The translations under genes and the position numbers were made by a program. Positions 43,639-52,330 of a DNA stretch of 64,000 bases are shown here, piece by piece; the stretch's first letter is position 1, and every line of letters begins with the position of its first letter. The notes below the pieces were generated by a model. The model saw nothing but the letters and a program-made list of their open reading frames with translations, was not told the DNA's origin and made no database searches. This stretch comes from Acidobacteriaceae bacterium (GTDB lineage Bacteria > Acidobacteriota > Terriglobia > Terriglobales > Acidobacteriaceae): positions 248,001-312,000 of the forward strand of contig JAOAPN010000016.1 in assembly GCA_025462885.1 (NCBI GenBank), written 5' to 3'.

Positions 43639-44405
43639 CCGGTGAAGGCCGCGATGCCGGTCTGGAACAGCACGTAAATGCCCCACCAGCCGAAGACCAC
43701 GACCGCTGCTGAACTGCGTTTGATCCCAGCGATGATCGAGATACCGATCGTCAGCAGCAGCGCCGCCCAGATGGCCATAATGTCGACCGAGCTGAGCAGC
43801 GTGACCAGCCAGTGCGGCGTATCGCCGTTCATCAGGTAGTAGCCGACGTTGGTTCCCAGCGTGTTCTTGATGTTGAACGAGTCACCCCCCGCTCCTGCAA
43901 ACACTGTGATGATGGTCAGCAAGGACGTGACCGCCAATGGCAACGTTCCGTAGAACCACACCGCCAGCATCTGCTTGTAGGTCGCTCGCCCACCGAAGGC
44001 GAAGTTCGCCGTGCCCAGAAATACCACCGCCACAATCAACCCTACGATCAGGAAGAAGATGGGCGAGATGTACATGAACTTGAACTGCATCTCCATGCCG
44101 TGCCGGATCCCAGCGGCCTGCTCGGGTGTGCTGTTCGCCAGCCTGTCCTCCAGAGACGGCGTCTGATGCACAATCCCGTCGATAAGTGTCGGCAGACCGA
44201 TCTTGTTCAGTACCACGTACGAGAAGAGGATCGCCAACAGCGAGACCAGTAGAAACGGCATCCACCAGGTCGCGCTGCGCTTGATGTCCTCGAAGGTCTT
44301 CGAAGGAGCGACGAAGGTGTCTACCACTCGCTCGACCTCGCTCAACCCAGCAGGTTGACTTGCCCCATCTGTTGCCGCACCGTGCACCAAAACGTTATCG
44401 CTCAT
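43635..44405 (-). CDS. YIP1-family membrane protein
   Basis: 256 residues. A cytoplasmic N-terminus with VDTFVAPSKTFEDIKR, a common start of YIP1 proteins, is followed by five predicted membrane helices. AGGGGGAACG stands before ATG 44405 (the open frame begins at 44447). YIP1 domains occur in membrane trafficking proteins of eukaryotes; the bacterial role is unknown. Translationally coupled to the octahaem cytochrome gene. Confidence 0.85.
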   Translation of the reverse strand: MSDNVLVHGAATDGASQPAGLSEVERVVDTFVAPSKTFEDIKRSATWWMPFLLVSLLAILFSYVVLNKIGLPTLIDGIVHQTPSLEDRLANSTPEQAAGIRHGMEMQFKFMYISPIFFLIVGLIVAVVFLGTANFAFGGRATYKQMLAVWFYGTLPLAVTSLLTIITVFAGAGGDSFNIKNTLGTNVGYYLMNGDTPHWLVTLLSSVDIMAIWAALLLTIGISIIAGIKRSSAAVVVFGWWGIYVLFQTGIAAFTG

Positions 44406-44528
44406 CGTTCCCCCTTGCCCGAAAGTGAAACCTGAATTCAAGGTCAATCGCGGGCATTACCCAAAACACATGCTGTCGCAGCAAATTGTAGACCGGCTCT
44501 GGCCAGGCCCAACCAAAATATTTCCTGC

Positions 44529-46649
44529 TCACCTCTGACCCATCGCCTTCCACCCCTTCAGTTCGTAGCCGGCTGCGTTTCCCTCCACCACGCCGCGTCG
44601 CACCGAGGCATTCCAGATCAGACGCAGCCCGCTGCCGCTCTCCCATGCCAGGGCTCCATCGCCGTAGACCTGCACGGTCAACTGCCGGCTCTCGTCGCTG
44701 GAGGCCGAGGCGCCAATTGCGGCCAGGGGAATGAGCGAACCCGCCTTCACGTAAACGGGAATCTTCTCTATCGTTCCCGCGACTATGAGTGAGCCGCCTC
44801 CATGCACCGATGCTCCCGTCCAGAAGTCGTGCCACTCGCCCTCCGGCAGGATCACGGTGCGCTCAGTCTCGCCGGCGAACAGCGGGGCGACCATCATCCG
44901 GTCGCCTATCATGTATTGATCGTCAACCTTGCGCAGCCGCTTGTCCGAGGGGTAGTCCAGAAGCAGGGCGCGGAAGGGAGGGGTTCCATCCACGGCGTAC
45001 TTCCGAAACGCCGCCATCAGGTACGGTACGATCTGCATCCGCCATCCGATGATCTCGCGGCAGCGCTCCTCGAGGGCTGCCCAGTTCGCGGCCAGCTCAT
45101 CGGCGTTGTTCTTCTTGCGATCGATCTGCTTCCAGGGCGGATTCTTGATGTACCAAGCGTTCACCATCGCGAGTGGCGAGAACACGACGCTCTGCAATCT
45201 GCGGATCAGGTCTTCTTCACTCTTCGCATCGCGCACCTCCGGACACCACAACAGCCCGGAGAACCCGCTGGTCACAACGCCCCGCACAAACTGCCGGTGA
45301 TCGTACAAATCGCTATAGAGCACGAAGGGATAGGGCGCAGCCAACGCACCGCTGGACCGCACGAGGTTATAGGTCTCCACTCTGCGCTTCTTGAACTGCT
45401 CCCAGATCGCATCCTGGTAGCGCAGTCCAAAGACGGCGTGCATCTGCTCACCATCGATCCCAGATGGAAAGCGGCTGAGGTCAGGAAACGACCAGCCTCC
45501 GGTGTAGTCGGAGCTATCGCACTCGTCCAGCTTGAAGCCGGATATTCCTGCATCGATCAGCTCCTTGCCGTGGTAGTCGCCGAAGACTCGTCGGGCCAGT
45601 TCCCCTGCAAAGTCGGGCACCAGGCCGCCCCAGACGCCGTAGTCGCCAGAGTGCGGCAGCAGCGGCTCAAACAGCGGGCTGGCCGGGTTGGTGAACGCAT
45701 GCTCCCACAGGTTCACCTTCATCTGCTGTGCGTTCAGATCGCGAAGCAGTGTCTTTGGATCGGGGAAGCGGCCCTTGTCCCAGACATACGTGCAGGAGTA
45801 GGCGTGGCTGTGCCAACCCGGTTCGAGCCCGAAGACATCGCAGGGAATCTTTCGCTCGCGGAACTCCTTCGCCAGCGCCGTCACCGTTGTCTGATTTCCC
45901 TTGCCGTCGGCGCGATACCAGAAGCCGAGCCCCCACGCCGGAGGCACTACCCCGCCACCCGAGAACAGGTTGTAGCGCCGCACTGCCTCCATCATGCCCG
46001 GGCCTGCAAAGAGGTACACCGCCACGCCTTTGGCCCGGGGAACCTCCACTACGACCTGTCCCGGGTCGGCGAGCATCAGGTCGTGATTCTCCGGCGTATG
46101 CACCCCGGCTGGAACCAGTGGCGCAGCCTTCGTCGGTTTGGGACGTGCATCCCCGCAGTAGAACTCCACCTGCCGGGCGCTATCCACCAGCACGCCGTAT
46201 CCCTGCGTGCTCACGTAGAACGGCACGGGTGCGTGGGAATCCCCGGTGTCCAGCTTCGGATCGGCGTTGACGCGGATCGTGCGTTTCTTGCCGCGGTTCT
46301 CCATGGAGAGCAACTGCAGGCCAAACCCGTAGATCTCTTCTCCAGGGACAAGCGGGAGCCAAACGGTACAGCCGCGCGCTCCGGTTTGCCCTCGGATTGC
46401 TTCGATCGGCGCAGTCCCCACCACTGGCAATGCCTTCAAACCTTTGGCATCCATCGGCACGGCGCGCGCAACGACCGGCGTATAGGCTTCCGGTGTGCCG
46501 ACCACCGCCTTCCAGATTCCCGGCGCAACGTTCACCCAACCCGAACTCGCTGCAGCTTCTGGCCTTGCTGACGTTGCCTCTGCCACGCGCGCCAAAGCCA
46601 GCGAAGCTCCTAATCCCTGTGCCAGTTGCCGTCGATTGATACCCGTCAT
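44529..46649 (-). CDS. Glycoside hydrolase family 31 (alpha-xylosidase/glucosidase type), exported
   Basis: 706 residues. A twin-arginine-like leader (INRRQLAQGLGASLALA). N-terminal beta domain, then a (beta/alpha)8 barrel with the nucleophile D375 in SGFKLDECD, where most GH31 enzymes read GxKxDxxE, and RSSGALAAPYP. C-terminal domain ends with WHDFWTG, IPVYVKAGSLIPL and beta strands. Probably releases alpha-xylose or glucose from oligosaccharides such as xyloglucan. The start ATG at 46649 has GAGGCGG upstream. Confidence 0.9.
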   Translation of the reverse strand: MTGINRRQLAQGLGASLALARVAEATSARPEAAASSGWVNVAPGIWKAVVGTPEAYTPVVARAVPMDAKGLKALPVVGTAPIEAIRGQTGARGCTVWLPLVPGEEIYGFGLQLLSMENRGKKRTIRVNADPKLDTGDSHAPVPFYVSTQGYGVLVDSARQVEFYCGDARPKPTKAAPLVPAGVHTPENHDLMLADPGQVVVEVPRAKGVAVYLFAGPGMMEAVRRYNLFSGGGVVPPAWGLGFWYRADGKGNQTTVTALAKEFRERKIPCDVFGLEPGWHSHAYSCTYVWDKGRFPDPKTLLRDLNAQQMKVNLWEHAFTNPASPLFEPLLPHSGDYGVWGGLVPDFAGELARRVFGDYHGKELIDAGISGFKLDECDSSDYTGGWSFPDLSRFPSGIDGEQMHAVFGLRYQDAIWEQFKKRRVETYNLVRSSGALAAPYPFVLYSDLYDHRQFVRGVVTSGFSGLLWCPEVRDAKSEEDLIRRLQSVVFSPLAMVNAWYIKNPPWKQIDRKKNNADELAANWAALEERCREIIGWRMQIVPYLMAAFRKYAVDGTPPFRALLLDYPSDKRLRKVDDQYMIGDRMMVAPLFAGETERTVILPEGEWHDFWTGASVHGGGSLIVAGTIEKIPVYVKAGSLIPLAAIGASASSDESRQLTVQVYGDGALAWESGSGLRLIWNASVRRGVVEGNAAGYELKGWKAMGQR

Positions 46650-46911
46650 GCATCCGCCTCTTTTCGCGTCAGAACTCCCGCTTTCCGAAAGTTGGGAACC
46701 AGTGTCCCATACCCGACGTGCACCCAGAAAATCCGGCGGTAAAACCGAAACGCCAAGGCCCAGAAAATAATTGCAAACTAAGGTTTGGAGAGAAGATCGC
46801 TGCCGCGCGCTTACTGTGCGAATCTTTCGCCTTCATCTCTATATCCAAGCCCTTCCGGCATCCAATAGAGTGGTCTAAGACGCGCAGGCGTCAGCATGAA
46901 CGGGGATACCA

Positions 46912-48354
46912 TTGGCACGATTCAGATCCATCGCATTTGTTCTTCTACTGCTCCTGACTCCATTCTCTCTCCGTTCCGCAGGTGCCTACTCGCTGCTCAC
47001 CCATGAGCAGTTGATCGACCTCACATGGAAAGACTCGATCGTTCCGCTTCTCCTGAGCCGCTATCCCGACCTGACTCCGGCGCAGCTCGAGCATGCCCGT
47101 GCCTATGCGTATGGCGGCTGCGTCATCCAGGACATTGGCTACTACCCTTTCGGCGATACCAGTTTCTCCAACCTGACCCACTACGTGCGCTCCGGCGACT
47201 TCGTCGTCAACCTCTTCCGCAACGCCGGCAACCCGGATGAGCTGGCCTTCGCGGTCGGGGCGCTCTCGCACTACATCGGCGATACCATCGGCCACGCCCA
47301 GGCCACCAACCTCGCCGTACCGGTCGAGTTTCCCAAGCTCGCCGCCAAGTATGGCCCGGTCGTCAACTACTCGCAGGGAGAGCACCAGCATGTCCAGACG
47401 GAGTTCGCGTTCGACATTCACGAGATAGCGCATCGGCGGCTGGCTCCTGTCCGCTATCTCCGCCACGTCGGACTTGAAGTTCCGGTGAAGCAGCTCGCGC
47501 TCGCCTACTACCAGACCTACGGCCTCACCGAGAACTTCTCCAACACTCGCGGCCGCCGCATCAACGTTCGCGGCTACCGGTTCGCTGTGCGCGCCTTTAT
47601 TCCCCGAATCGCTTACGCCGTTACAGTTCTGCACCGCAAGCAGATGGCGGTGCAGGCTGATATCCCGGAAGAAGCTGAACTGGACAAGGAAGTAGCCCGC
47701 ATCTCCGCCGAGAATAACTGGGACGAGTACCGGCGGAAGGCCGGCATCGGAACGTACACGCTCGCTGGCCTCATCTTCATCCTTCCCAAGATCGGCCCGA
47801 TCAAGCTCACCGCTGTCAAAGGGCCAACCGTGGACACGGAAGCCGAGTACATCCGCAGCGTCACCAACGCCACGAAAGCTTTCCGCCGGGTTCTGGCGCG
47901 CTTTACTCCGCCTCCGACCACGCGCTCTACCGCCGCCAGCGTCGCTGCCTCGGACATCCACTCCGACCCGCCACCCTCCGCGCCGTTACAGGTGAATGCC
48001 AATGCCAAGCAGGACGTACCCCGGCAATCGCGGGATCCGCGCCACCCGCTCCCGAACCGCGACCTCGACACCGGCACCGTGATCAAGCCCGGCGGCTACC
48101 CCCTGACCGACTCCACCTACGCCCAGTTGCTTCACCTCATCGTCGCCCAGCCCACCGTGGCGATCCCGCCGGCTATCAAGGAAGACGTCACCGCCTACTA
48201 TGCCAACCCGGACGCTCCCATCACCACCAAGTCCAATCCCGCCCAATGGACCACAGTGCAAGCGGACCTGGTTCTCCTGCAGACCATCCCCACCACCACC
48301 GAGCCCACCCCCTACCCCACCTACGGGGACGACCTCGAAGACGACAGCCACTAA
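46912..48354 (+). CDS. Secreted zinc-dependent phospholipase C-like protein
   Basis: 480 residues from a TTG start. Signal peptide (1-24), then a helical domain with AYSLLTHEQLIDLTW, GGCVIQDIGYYPFGD, HYVRSGDF and ALSHYIGDTIGHAQA, matching the metal ligands of the Zn-dependent phospholipase C fold (PF00882 type). EHQHVQTEFAFDI provides another His/Asp pair. The last 140 residues are Pro/Ser/Thr-rich with a second small domain and an acidic tail. The first residues read MARFRS if TTG is right; no ATG in frame fits. Function is inferred, not proven. Confidence 0.8.
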   Translation: MARFRSIAFVLLLLLTPFSLRSAGAYSLLTHEQLIDLTWKDSIVPLLLSRYPDLTPAQLEHARAYAYGGCVIQDIGYYPFGDTSFSNLTHYVRSGDFVVNLFRNAGNPDELAFAVGALSHYIGDTIGHAQATNLAVPVEFPKLAAKYGPVVNYSQGEHQHVQTEFAFDIHEIAHRRLAPVRYLRHVGLEVPVKQLALAYYQTYGLTENFSNTRGRRINVRGYRFAVRAFIPRIAYAVTVLHRKQMAVQADIPEEAELDKEVARISAENNWDEYRRKAGIGTYTLAGLIFILPKIGPIKLTAVKGPTVDTEAEYIRSVTNATKAFRRVLARFTPPPTTRSTAASVAASDIHSDPPPSAPLQVNANAKQDVPRQSRDPRHPLPNRDLDTGTVIKPGGYPLTDSTYAQLLHLIVAQPTVAIPPAIKEDVTAYYANPDAPITTKSNPAQWTTVQADLVLLQTIPTTTEPTPYPTYGDDLEDDSH

Positions 48355-48626
48355 GCAGGAATCCGTCCCACCTCCTGAAATCAACAAACTCAACCTTTTG
48401 ACGGATAGCTTTTATTCTGCCGGTGCGTAGCATGGTTCCCGCATGGAACCGCAACCAAAGCCGCGCCGGGAGCTGGGTCTCGTGGACAATCTTCCCCCCT
48501 TGATGGGGAAGATTGTCGCACTCGCGATCTGGTTCGCTGTGGACTTAATGACCCTTTGCGGAGTGCCTTCTTCCTTCGAAATTGCCGTCCATTCCCCCAC
48601 CTCATCCTGAAAGGACACTTCTCTCC

Positions 48627-49196
48627 ATGCCCCACATCCAGCTTCCCGCAGGTCTTCCCGGCATACGCGGCGCGATGGCCTTCCGTCCCGAGACCGCCCG
48701 GCCTCTCAACGACCTTGTCGAAGTGCTTCTCCACGGCCCCAATTCCCTGACTCCCAACGAGCGAGAGCTGATCGCCACGTACGTCTCCTCGCAGAACGAC
48801 TGTTTCTACTGCCAGACCATCCACGGAGCGGTCGCGGCCGCCAGCCTCGACGGGGACGAGTCGGTCGTCCAGCAGGTCAAGCGGGACTTCCACCTGGCCC
48901 CGATCTCGGAGAAGCTCAAGGCTCTCTTAACCATCGCCGGCAAGGTCCAGCGCGGCGGCAAACACGTCACCTCCGACGACGTCTCCGGAGCCCGGCAGGC
49001 AGGTGCCACCGACACCGAAATCCATGACACCGTGCTGATCGCCGCTGCCTTCTGTATGTTCAACCGCTATGTCGACGGCCTCGACACCATCCAGCCTCGC
49101 GATGAAGCCATGTATCGCGAACGCGGCAAGTGGATCGCCCGCGAGGGTTACGTCAACGTCAGCAAAGAGTACCTCCCCGCAGAAGTCTCGCGATAG
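48627..49196 (+). CDS. AhpD-like carboxymuconolactone decarboxylase family protein, copy 1
   Basis: 189 residues. The AhpD redox motif is NDCFYCQTIHG (C59, C62, H66), preceded by ERELIATYVSSQ; LLTIAGKVQRGGKHVTSDDV and ATDTEIHDTVLIAAAFCMFNRYVDGL follow the peroxidase-related group of this family. Such proteins can reduce peroxides with a dedicated reductant. The ATG at 48627 is preferred over an in-frame one at 48582 because it matches copy 2. Followed by its paralogue after 28 bases. Confidence 0.92.
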   Translation: MPHIQLPAGLPGIRGAMAFRPETARPLNDLVEVLLHGPNSLTPNERELIATYVSSQNDCFYCQTIHGAVAAASLDGDESVVQQVKRDFHLAPISEKLKALLTIAGKVQRGGKHVTSDDVSGARQAGATDTEIHDTVLIAAAFCMFNRYVDGLDTIQPRDEAMYRERGKWIAREGYVNVSKEYLPAEVSR

Positions 49197-49224
49197 AGCG
49201 GTTATCTCCAGCAAAGGAATCGTT

Positions 49225-49773
49225 ATGCCCCATATTGCTCTCCCCAAAGGTTTACCCGGCATCAGCAGCGGCTTCGCGTTTCGTCCCGAGACCGCCGCTC
49301 CCATGCGCGAGCTCGCCCACATTCTGCTGCACGAACCCGGATCGCTCAGCCCCGGCGAACGCGAACTCATCGCCACCTACGTCTCCAGCCAGAACGACTG
49401 CTTCTTCTGCCAGACCAGCCACGGCGCCGCAGCCGCAGCGCATCAGGCCGGGGACTGGACGCTGGTCGATCAGGTCCGCGCCGATCCCCAGACCGCTGGT
49501 GTCTCCGACAAGCTGAAGTCCCTCCTGACCATCGCCGGGAAGGTCCAGCAGGGTGGCAAACACGTCACCCCGGACGACATCGCTCACGCCCGCAGCTTCG
49601 GCGCGACCGATCTGGAGATCCACGATACTGTCCTGATCGCCGCCGCCTTCTGCATGTACAACCGGTACGTCGACGGCCTCGCTACGTGGCAGCCAGAGGA
49701 CCCGAACCTGTACGCCGCCATGGGCGAACGCCTTGCCGCCCACGGCTACCGAACGCCTTCCATCAAAGCCTGA
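49225..49773 (+). CDS. AhpD-like carboxymuconolactone decarboxylase family protein, copy 2
   Basis: 182 residues, strongly similar along its length to copy 1 (both begin MPHI.LP.GLPGI, share C59, C62 and H66 and the AAAFCM.NRYVDGL segment). AAAGGAATCGTT precedes the ATG. The two probably arose by tandem duplication and may form a hetero-oligomer. Followed after 14 bases by a gene for a secreted protein. Confidence 0.92.
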   Translation: MPHIALPKGLPGISSGFAFRPETAAPMRELAHILLHEPGSLSPGERELIATYVSSQNDCFFCQTSHGAAAAAHQAGDWTLVDQVRADPQTAGVSDKLKSLLTIAGKVQQGGKHVTPDDIAHARSFGATDLEIHDTVLIAAAFCMYNRYVDGLATWQPEDPNLYAAMGERLAAHGYRTPSIKA

Positions 49774-49787
49774 TCGAAAGGAAAGGT

Positions 49788-50150
49788 ATGACACGCCTCT
49801 ATCGGTATCTCACTACGGCTACGCTTGGAACTTCGCTCCTGGCTTTTGCCCAGGAACGAGGGGCGAACGTCAAAGTCACCGGCTGGGTGCTCGACTCGGC
49901 CTGCGCCTATACCAAGGGTCTGGACAAGCCTATCGGCGTGGCCTGCGCTAAAGCCTGTGCCAGGAACGGCTCTCCGCTGGTGCTGCTCGCAGACGATGGG
50001 ACCATCTACATGCCCATCGACGCTGCAACTCCCTCCGCCTCACAGAATCCGCGCCTGATGCCCTTCGCCGGGGAACGCGTCACGGTGACCGGAAAGGACT
50101 ACAAACGCAATGGCTCCCACGGCCTCGTCATGGAGACCATCACAAAATAA
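49788..50150 (+). CDS. Secreted protein with three conserved Cys, unknown function
   Basis: 120 residues. Signal peptide (1-21, LLAFAQ), then an OB- or SH3-like beta domain: VTGWVLDSACAYTKGLDKPIGVACAKACARNGSPLVLL ... GERVTVTGKDYKRNGSHGLVMETI. Three Cys (in DSACAY, VACAKACA) could bind metal or haem or form a disulfide. Similar small secreted proteins occur in Acidobacteria. The ribosome binding site GAAAGGAAAGGT is strong; probably co-transcribed with the AhpD-like pair. Confidence 0.7.
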   Translation: MTRLYRYLTTATLGTSLLAFAQERGANVKVTGWVLDSACAYTKGLDKPIGVACAKACARNGSPLVLLADDGTIYMPIDAATPSASQNPRLMPFAGERVTVTGKDYKRNGSHGLVMETITK

Positions 50151-50212
50151 TTCCCACTTTGCGGGACTGGGAAGAGAAGTTTCAAGCGGACCTGATAGAT
50201 AACTCGACACTC

Positions 50213-50695
50213 CTACTCCACCACCACGAGAACATCCTCCGCGCCGACCGTGTCTCCGACGACGGCAGCGATCTTCATCACCCGCCCTGTCTTGGACGCC
50301 TTCAGCTCGTTCTGCATCTTCATCGCCTCAATCACCACGACGCCTTCTCCCTCGGTGACCTCGTCTCCTACTGCAACCAGTACCCGTACCACCCGGCCCG
50401 GCATGGGGGCCTTTACCGGTCGCGGTCCATCCGCTCCGCTACCCGCACCCCGCCGTGTTTTTAGAGACCGCGGATCCTCCACGGTGAACTGGTATCTCCG
50501 CCCACCAATCACGACCGCATCTCCATCCAGAACACAGCGATACTGCCGCCCTTCGACCAGTATCGAGATCACCCCGGGCTGTAACTCAGAGACATTCGCG
50601 GTAACTTCCACACCATCCACGACAAAGTCTGTGGCATCGGGCTCCGGCAACTCTACCTTCCGCAATCTGCCGCCTACTTCCAGCCACAGTGTCAT
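50213..50695 (-). CDS. Biotin carboxyl carrier protein
   Basis: 160 residues. The C-terminal 75 residues form a biotinyl domain with the attachment Lys K126 in VIEAMKMQNE. The N-terminal half is a small beta-rich region joined by a charged linker. It accepts CO2 from the biotin carboxylase encoded upstream, which it overlaps by 4 bases. The layout resembles the biotin subunit of acyl-CoA carboxylases or the C-terminal end of methylcrotonyl/propionyl-CoA carboxylases rather than E. coli AccB. The carboxyltransferase partner is elsewhere. Confidence 0.92.
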   Translation of the reverse strand: MTLWLEVGGRLRKVELPEPDATDFVVDGVEVTANVSELQPGVISILVEGRQYRCVLDGDAVVIGGRRYQFTVEDPRSLKTRRGAGSGADGPRPVKAPMPGRVVRVLVAVGDEVTEGEGVVVIEAMKMQNELKASKTGRVMKIAAVVGDTVGAEDVLVVVE

Positions 50696-52224
50696 ACGCG
50701 CATTCCCTCACGGCGGCCCGTCAAGGCCCAGCGGCTCTCCGTAGCCGGCCCCGCGTCTTTCGCATGTGGCCTTGCGCCGATACTCGCGCCAACACTTGCA
50801 AAGACGGCCGCAGCGATCGCCACTACATCGTCTGGCACTGCCTCAACTTCATTGAGCGACGCCTCTCCGCCAGCTTCCGACAGCAGCCGCTCCAGATACC
50901 CCGTATCGATCCGGGCGGCGCGAAAGTCCTCGTCTCGCAGAATTCGCTGGAACAGCGAGATGTTCGTCTTGATCCCGCCGATGACGTACTCCCCGAGCGC
51001 ACGCAGCATGCGGTCGATCGCCACCTCCCGAGTCTCGCCGAAAGCCACCAGCTTCGACAGCATTGGGTCGTAGTCCAGGGGCACGACCCATCCCTCATAG
51101 ACCCCGCAATCCTCGCGGATCCCTGGCCCGCCCGGCTGTACGAGCCGCATGATCCGCCCGGGCGAGGGAAAAAAGTTGTTATCCGGATCTTCGGCATAGA
51201 TCCTGCATTCCACCGCATGACCTCGCAAGCGCACATCCGCCTGGACGATCCCCAGCGGCTCGCCCATCGCCACGCGCAACTGCATCCGCACCAGGTCCAG
51301 CCCGGTGACCATCTCCGTCACAGGATGCTCGACCTGCAAGCGGGTATTCATCTCCAGAAAGTAGAAATTCTCGGCAGCGTCCACCAGGAACTCCACGGTT
51401 CCGGCGTTCACATAGCCCGCCGACAACGCCAGCCGAACCGCCGCCTCTCCCATCCTCCGCCGCAGATCCTCGTTTACCACGGCTGATGGGGCTTCCTCGA
51501 TCACCTTCTGGTGACGGCGCTGGACACTGCACTCCCGTTCGCCGAGGTACAGGCAGTTTCCATGTGAATCCGCCATCAACTGGATCTCAATGTGCCGGGG
51601 GCGCTCAATCAGCCTCTCCAGGTACACCTCGCCTGATCCGAAGCTCCGCTCCGCCTCACTGCTTGCCGCAACGAATGCAGCAGCGAGATCTTCGGCCCGC
51701 GCTATGGCACGCATCCCCTTCCCACCGCCTCCCGCAGCCGCCTTCAGCATGACAGGATACCCGATCTCCCCGGCGACGCTCAGCGCCTCTTCGACGGATT
51801 CCAGCCCGGTCACACTGCCGGGAACGCGGGGCATCCCGGCCGCATCCGCCGCTTGCCGGGCCCGGGTCTTCGACCCCAGCACTCGCATCGCACTGCCGGG
51901 TGGCCCGATGAAGGTAATATCGGCGGTTGCACAGGCATCCGCGAAATCGGCATTCTCCGAAAGGAATCCGTACCCCGGGTGGATTGCGTCGGCTCCCGCC
52001 TGGCGCGCGACTTCCAGAATCAGATCGCCCCGCAGATAGCTCTCCGCAGCCGGCGCAGGGCCCAACCGGTAGGCTTCATCCGCATGCAGCACATGCAGCG
52101 CCCCTCGGTCTGCGTCCGAATACACGACGACGGTGGCGATTCCTATCTCCTTACAGGCACGAATGACCCGCAGGGCGATCTCGCCACGATTCGCAATGAG
52201 GACTTTCTGGATAGGCCGCGACAC
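50692..52224 (-). CDS. Biotin carboxylase subunit of an acyl-CoA carboxylase
   Basis: 510 residues with a GTG start (MSRPIQKVLIANRGEIALRV). ATP-grasp fold: KAAAGGGGKGMR phosphate loop, IEEAPS, EMNTRLQVEHPVTEMVTG active-site segment and the C-terminal biotin-carboxylase domain. About 60 residues longer than AccC (about 450), consistent with an acyl-CoA carboxylase alpha subunit whose biotin domain has become a separate gene just downstream. Uses bicarbonate and ATP to carboxylate biotin. Confidence 0.95.
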   Translation of the reverse strand: MSRPIQKVLIANRGEIALRVIRACKEIGIATVVVYSDADRGALHVLHADEAYRLGPAPAAESYLRGDLILEVARQAGADAIHPGYGFLSENADFADACATADITFIGPPGSAMRVLGSKTRARQAADAAGMPRVPGSVTGLESVEEALSVAGEIGYPVMLKAAAGGGGKGMRAIARAEDLAAAFVAASSEAERSFGSGEVYLERLIERPRHIEIQLMADSHGNCLYLGERECSVQRRHQKVIEEAPSAVVNEDLRRRMGEAAVRLALSAGYVNAGTVEFLVDAAENFYFLEMNTRLQVEHPVTEMVTGLDLVRMQLRVAMGEPLGIVQADVRLRGHAVECRIYAEDPDNNFFPSPGRIMRLVQPGGPGIREDCGVYEGWVVPLDYDPMLSKLVAFGETREVAIDRMLRALGEYVIGGIKTNISLFQRILRDEDFRAARIDTGYLERLLSEAGGEASLNEVEAVPDDVVAIAAAVFASVGASIGARPHAKDAGPATESRWALTGRREGMRV

Positions 52225-52278
52225 GCCGCAATTCTATCGCACCCACTGCTGGTTGGCCCGCCCCGTATATGGCTTAAA

Positions 52279-52310
52279 GAGAACAGCCTCCCGCGAAGGA
52301 GGCTGCTCTC
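52279..52310 (-). terminator. Terminator after the TPR lipoprotein gene
   Basis: GAGAGCAGCCTCC (minus strand) pairs with GGGAGGCTGTTCTC around a short loop (about one mismatch), followed by TTTAAG. It ends the minus-strand transcript from the TPR gene. Confidence 0.8.
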
Positions 52311-52330
52311 AAGAACCAAACAGGGGAAGC

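Noticed and set aside
44802..46571. 589-codon plus-strand frame opposite the GH31 gene
   Set aside because: The GH31 frame carries the catalytic and domain motifs; this frame is low-complexity His/Leu/Arg.
46720..46790. GGCGGTAAAACCGAAACGCC-type sequence as a possible riboswitch aptamer
   Set aside because: Only a small nested hairpin is visible; conserved aptamer sequence of any known riboswitch class is missing.
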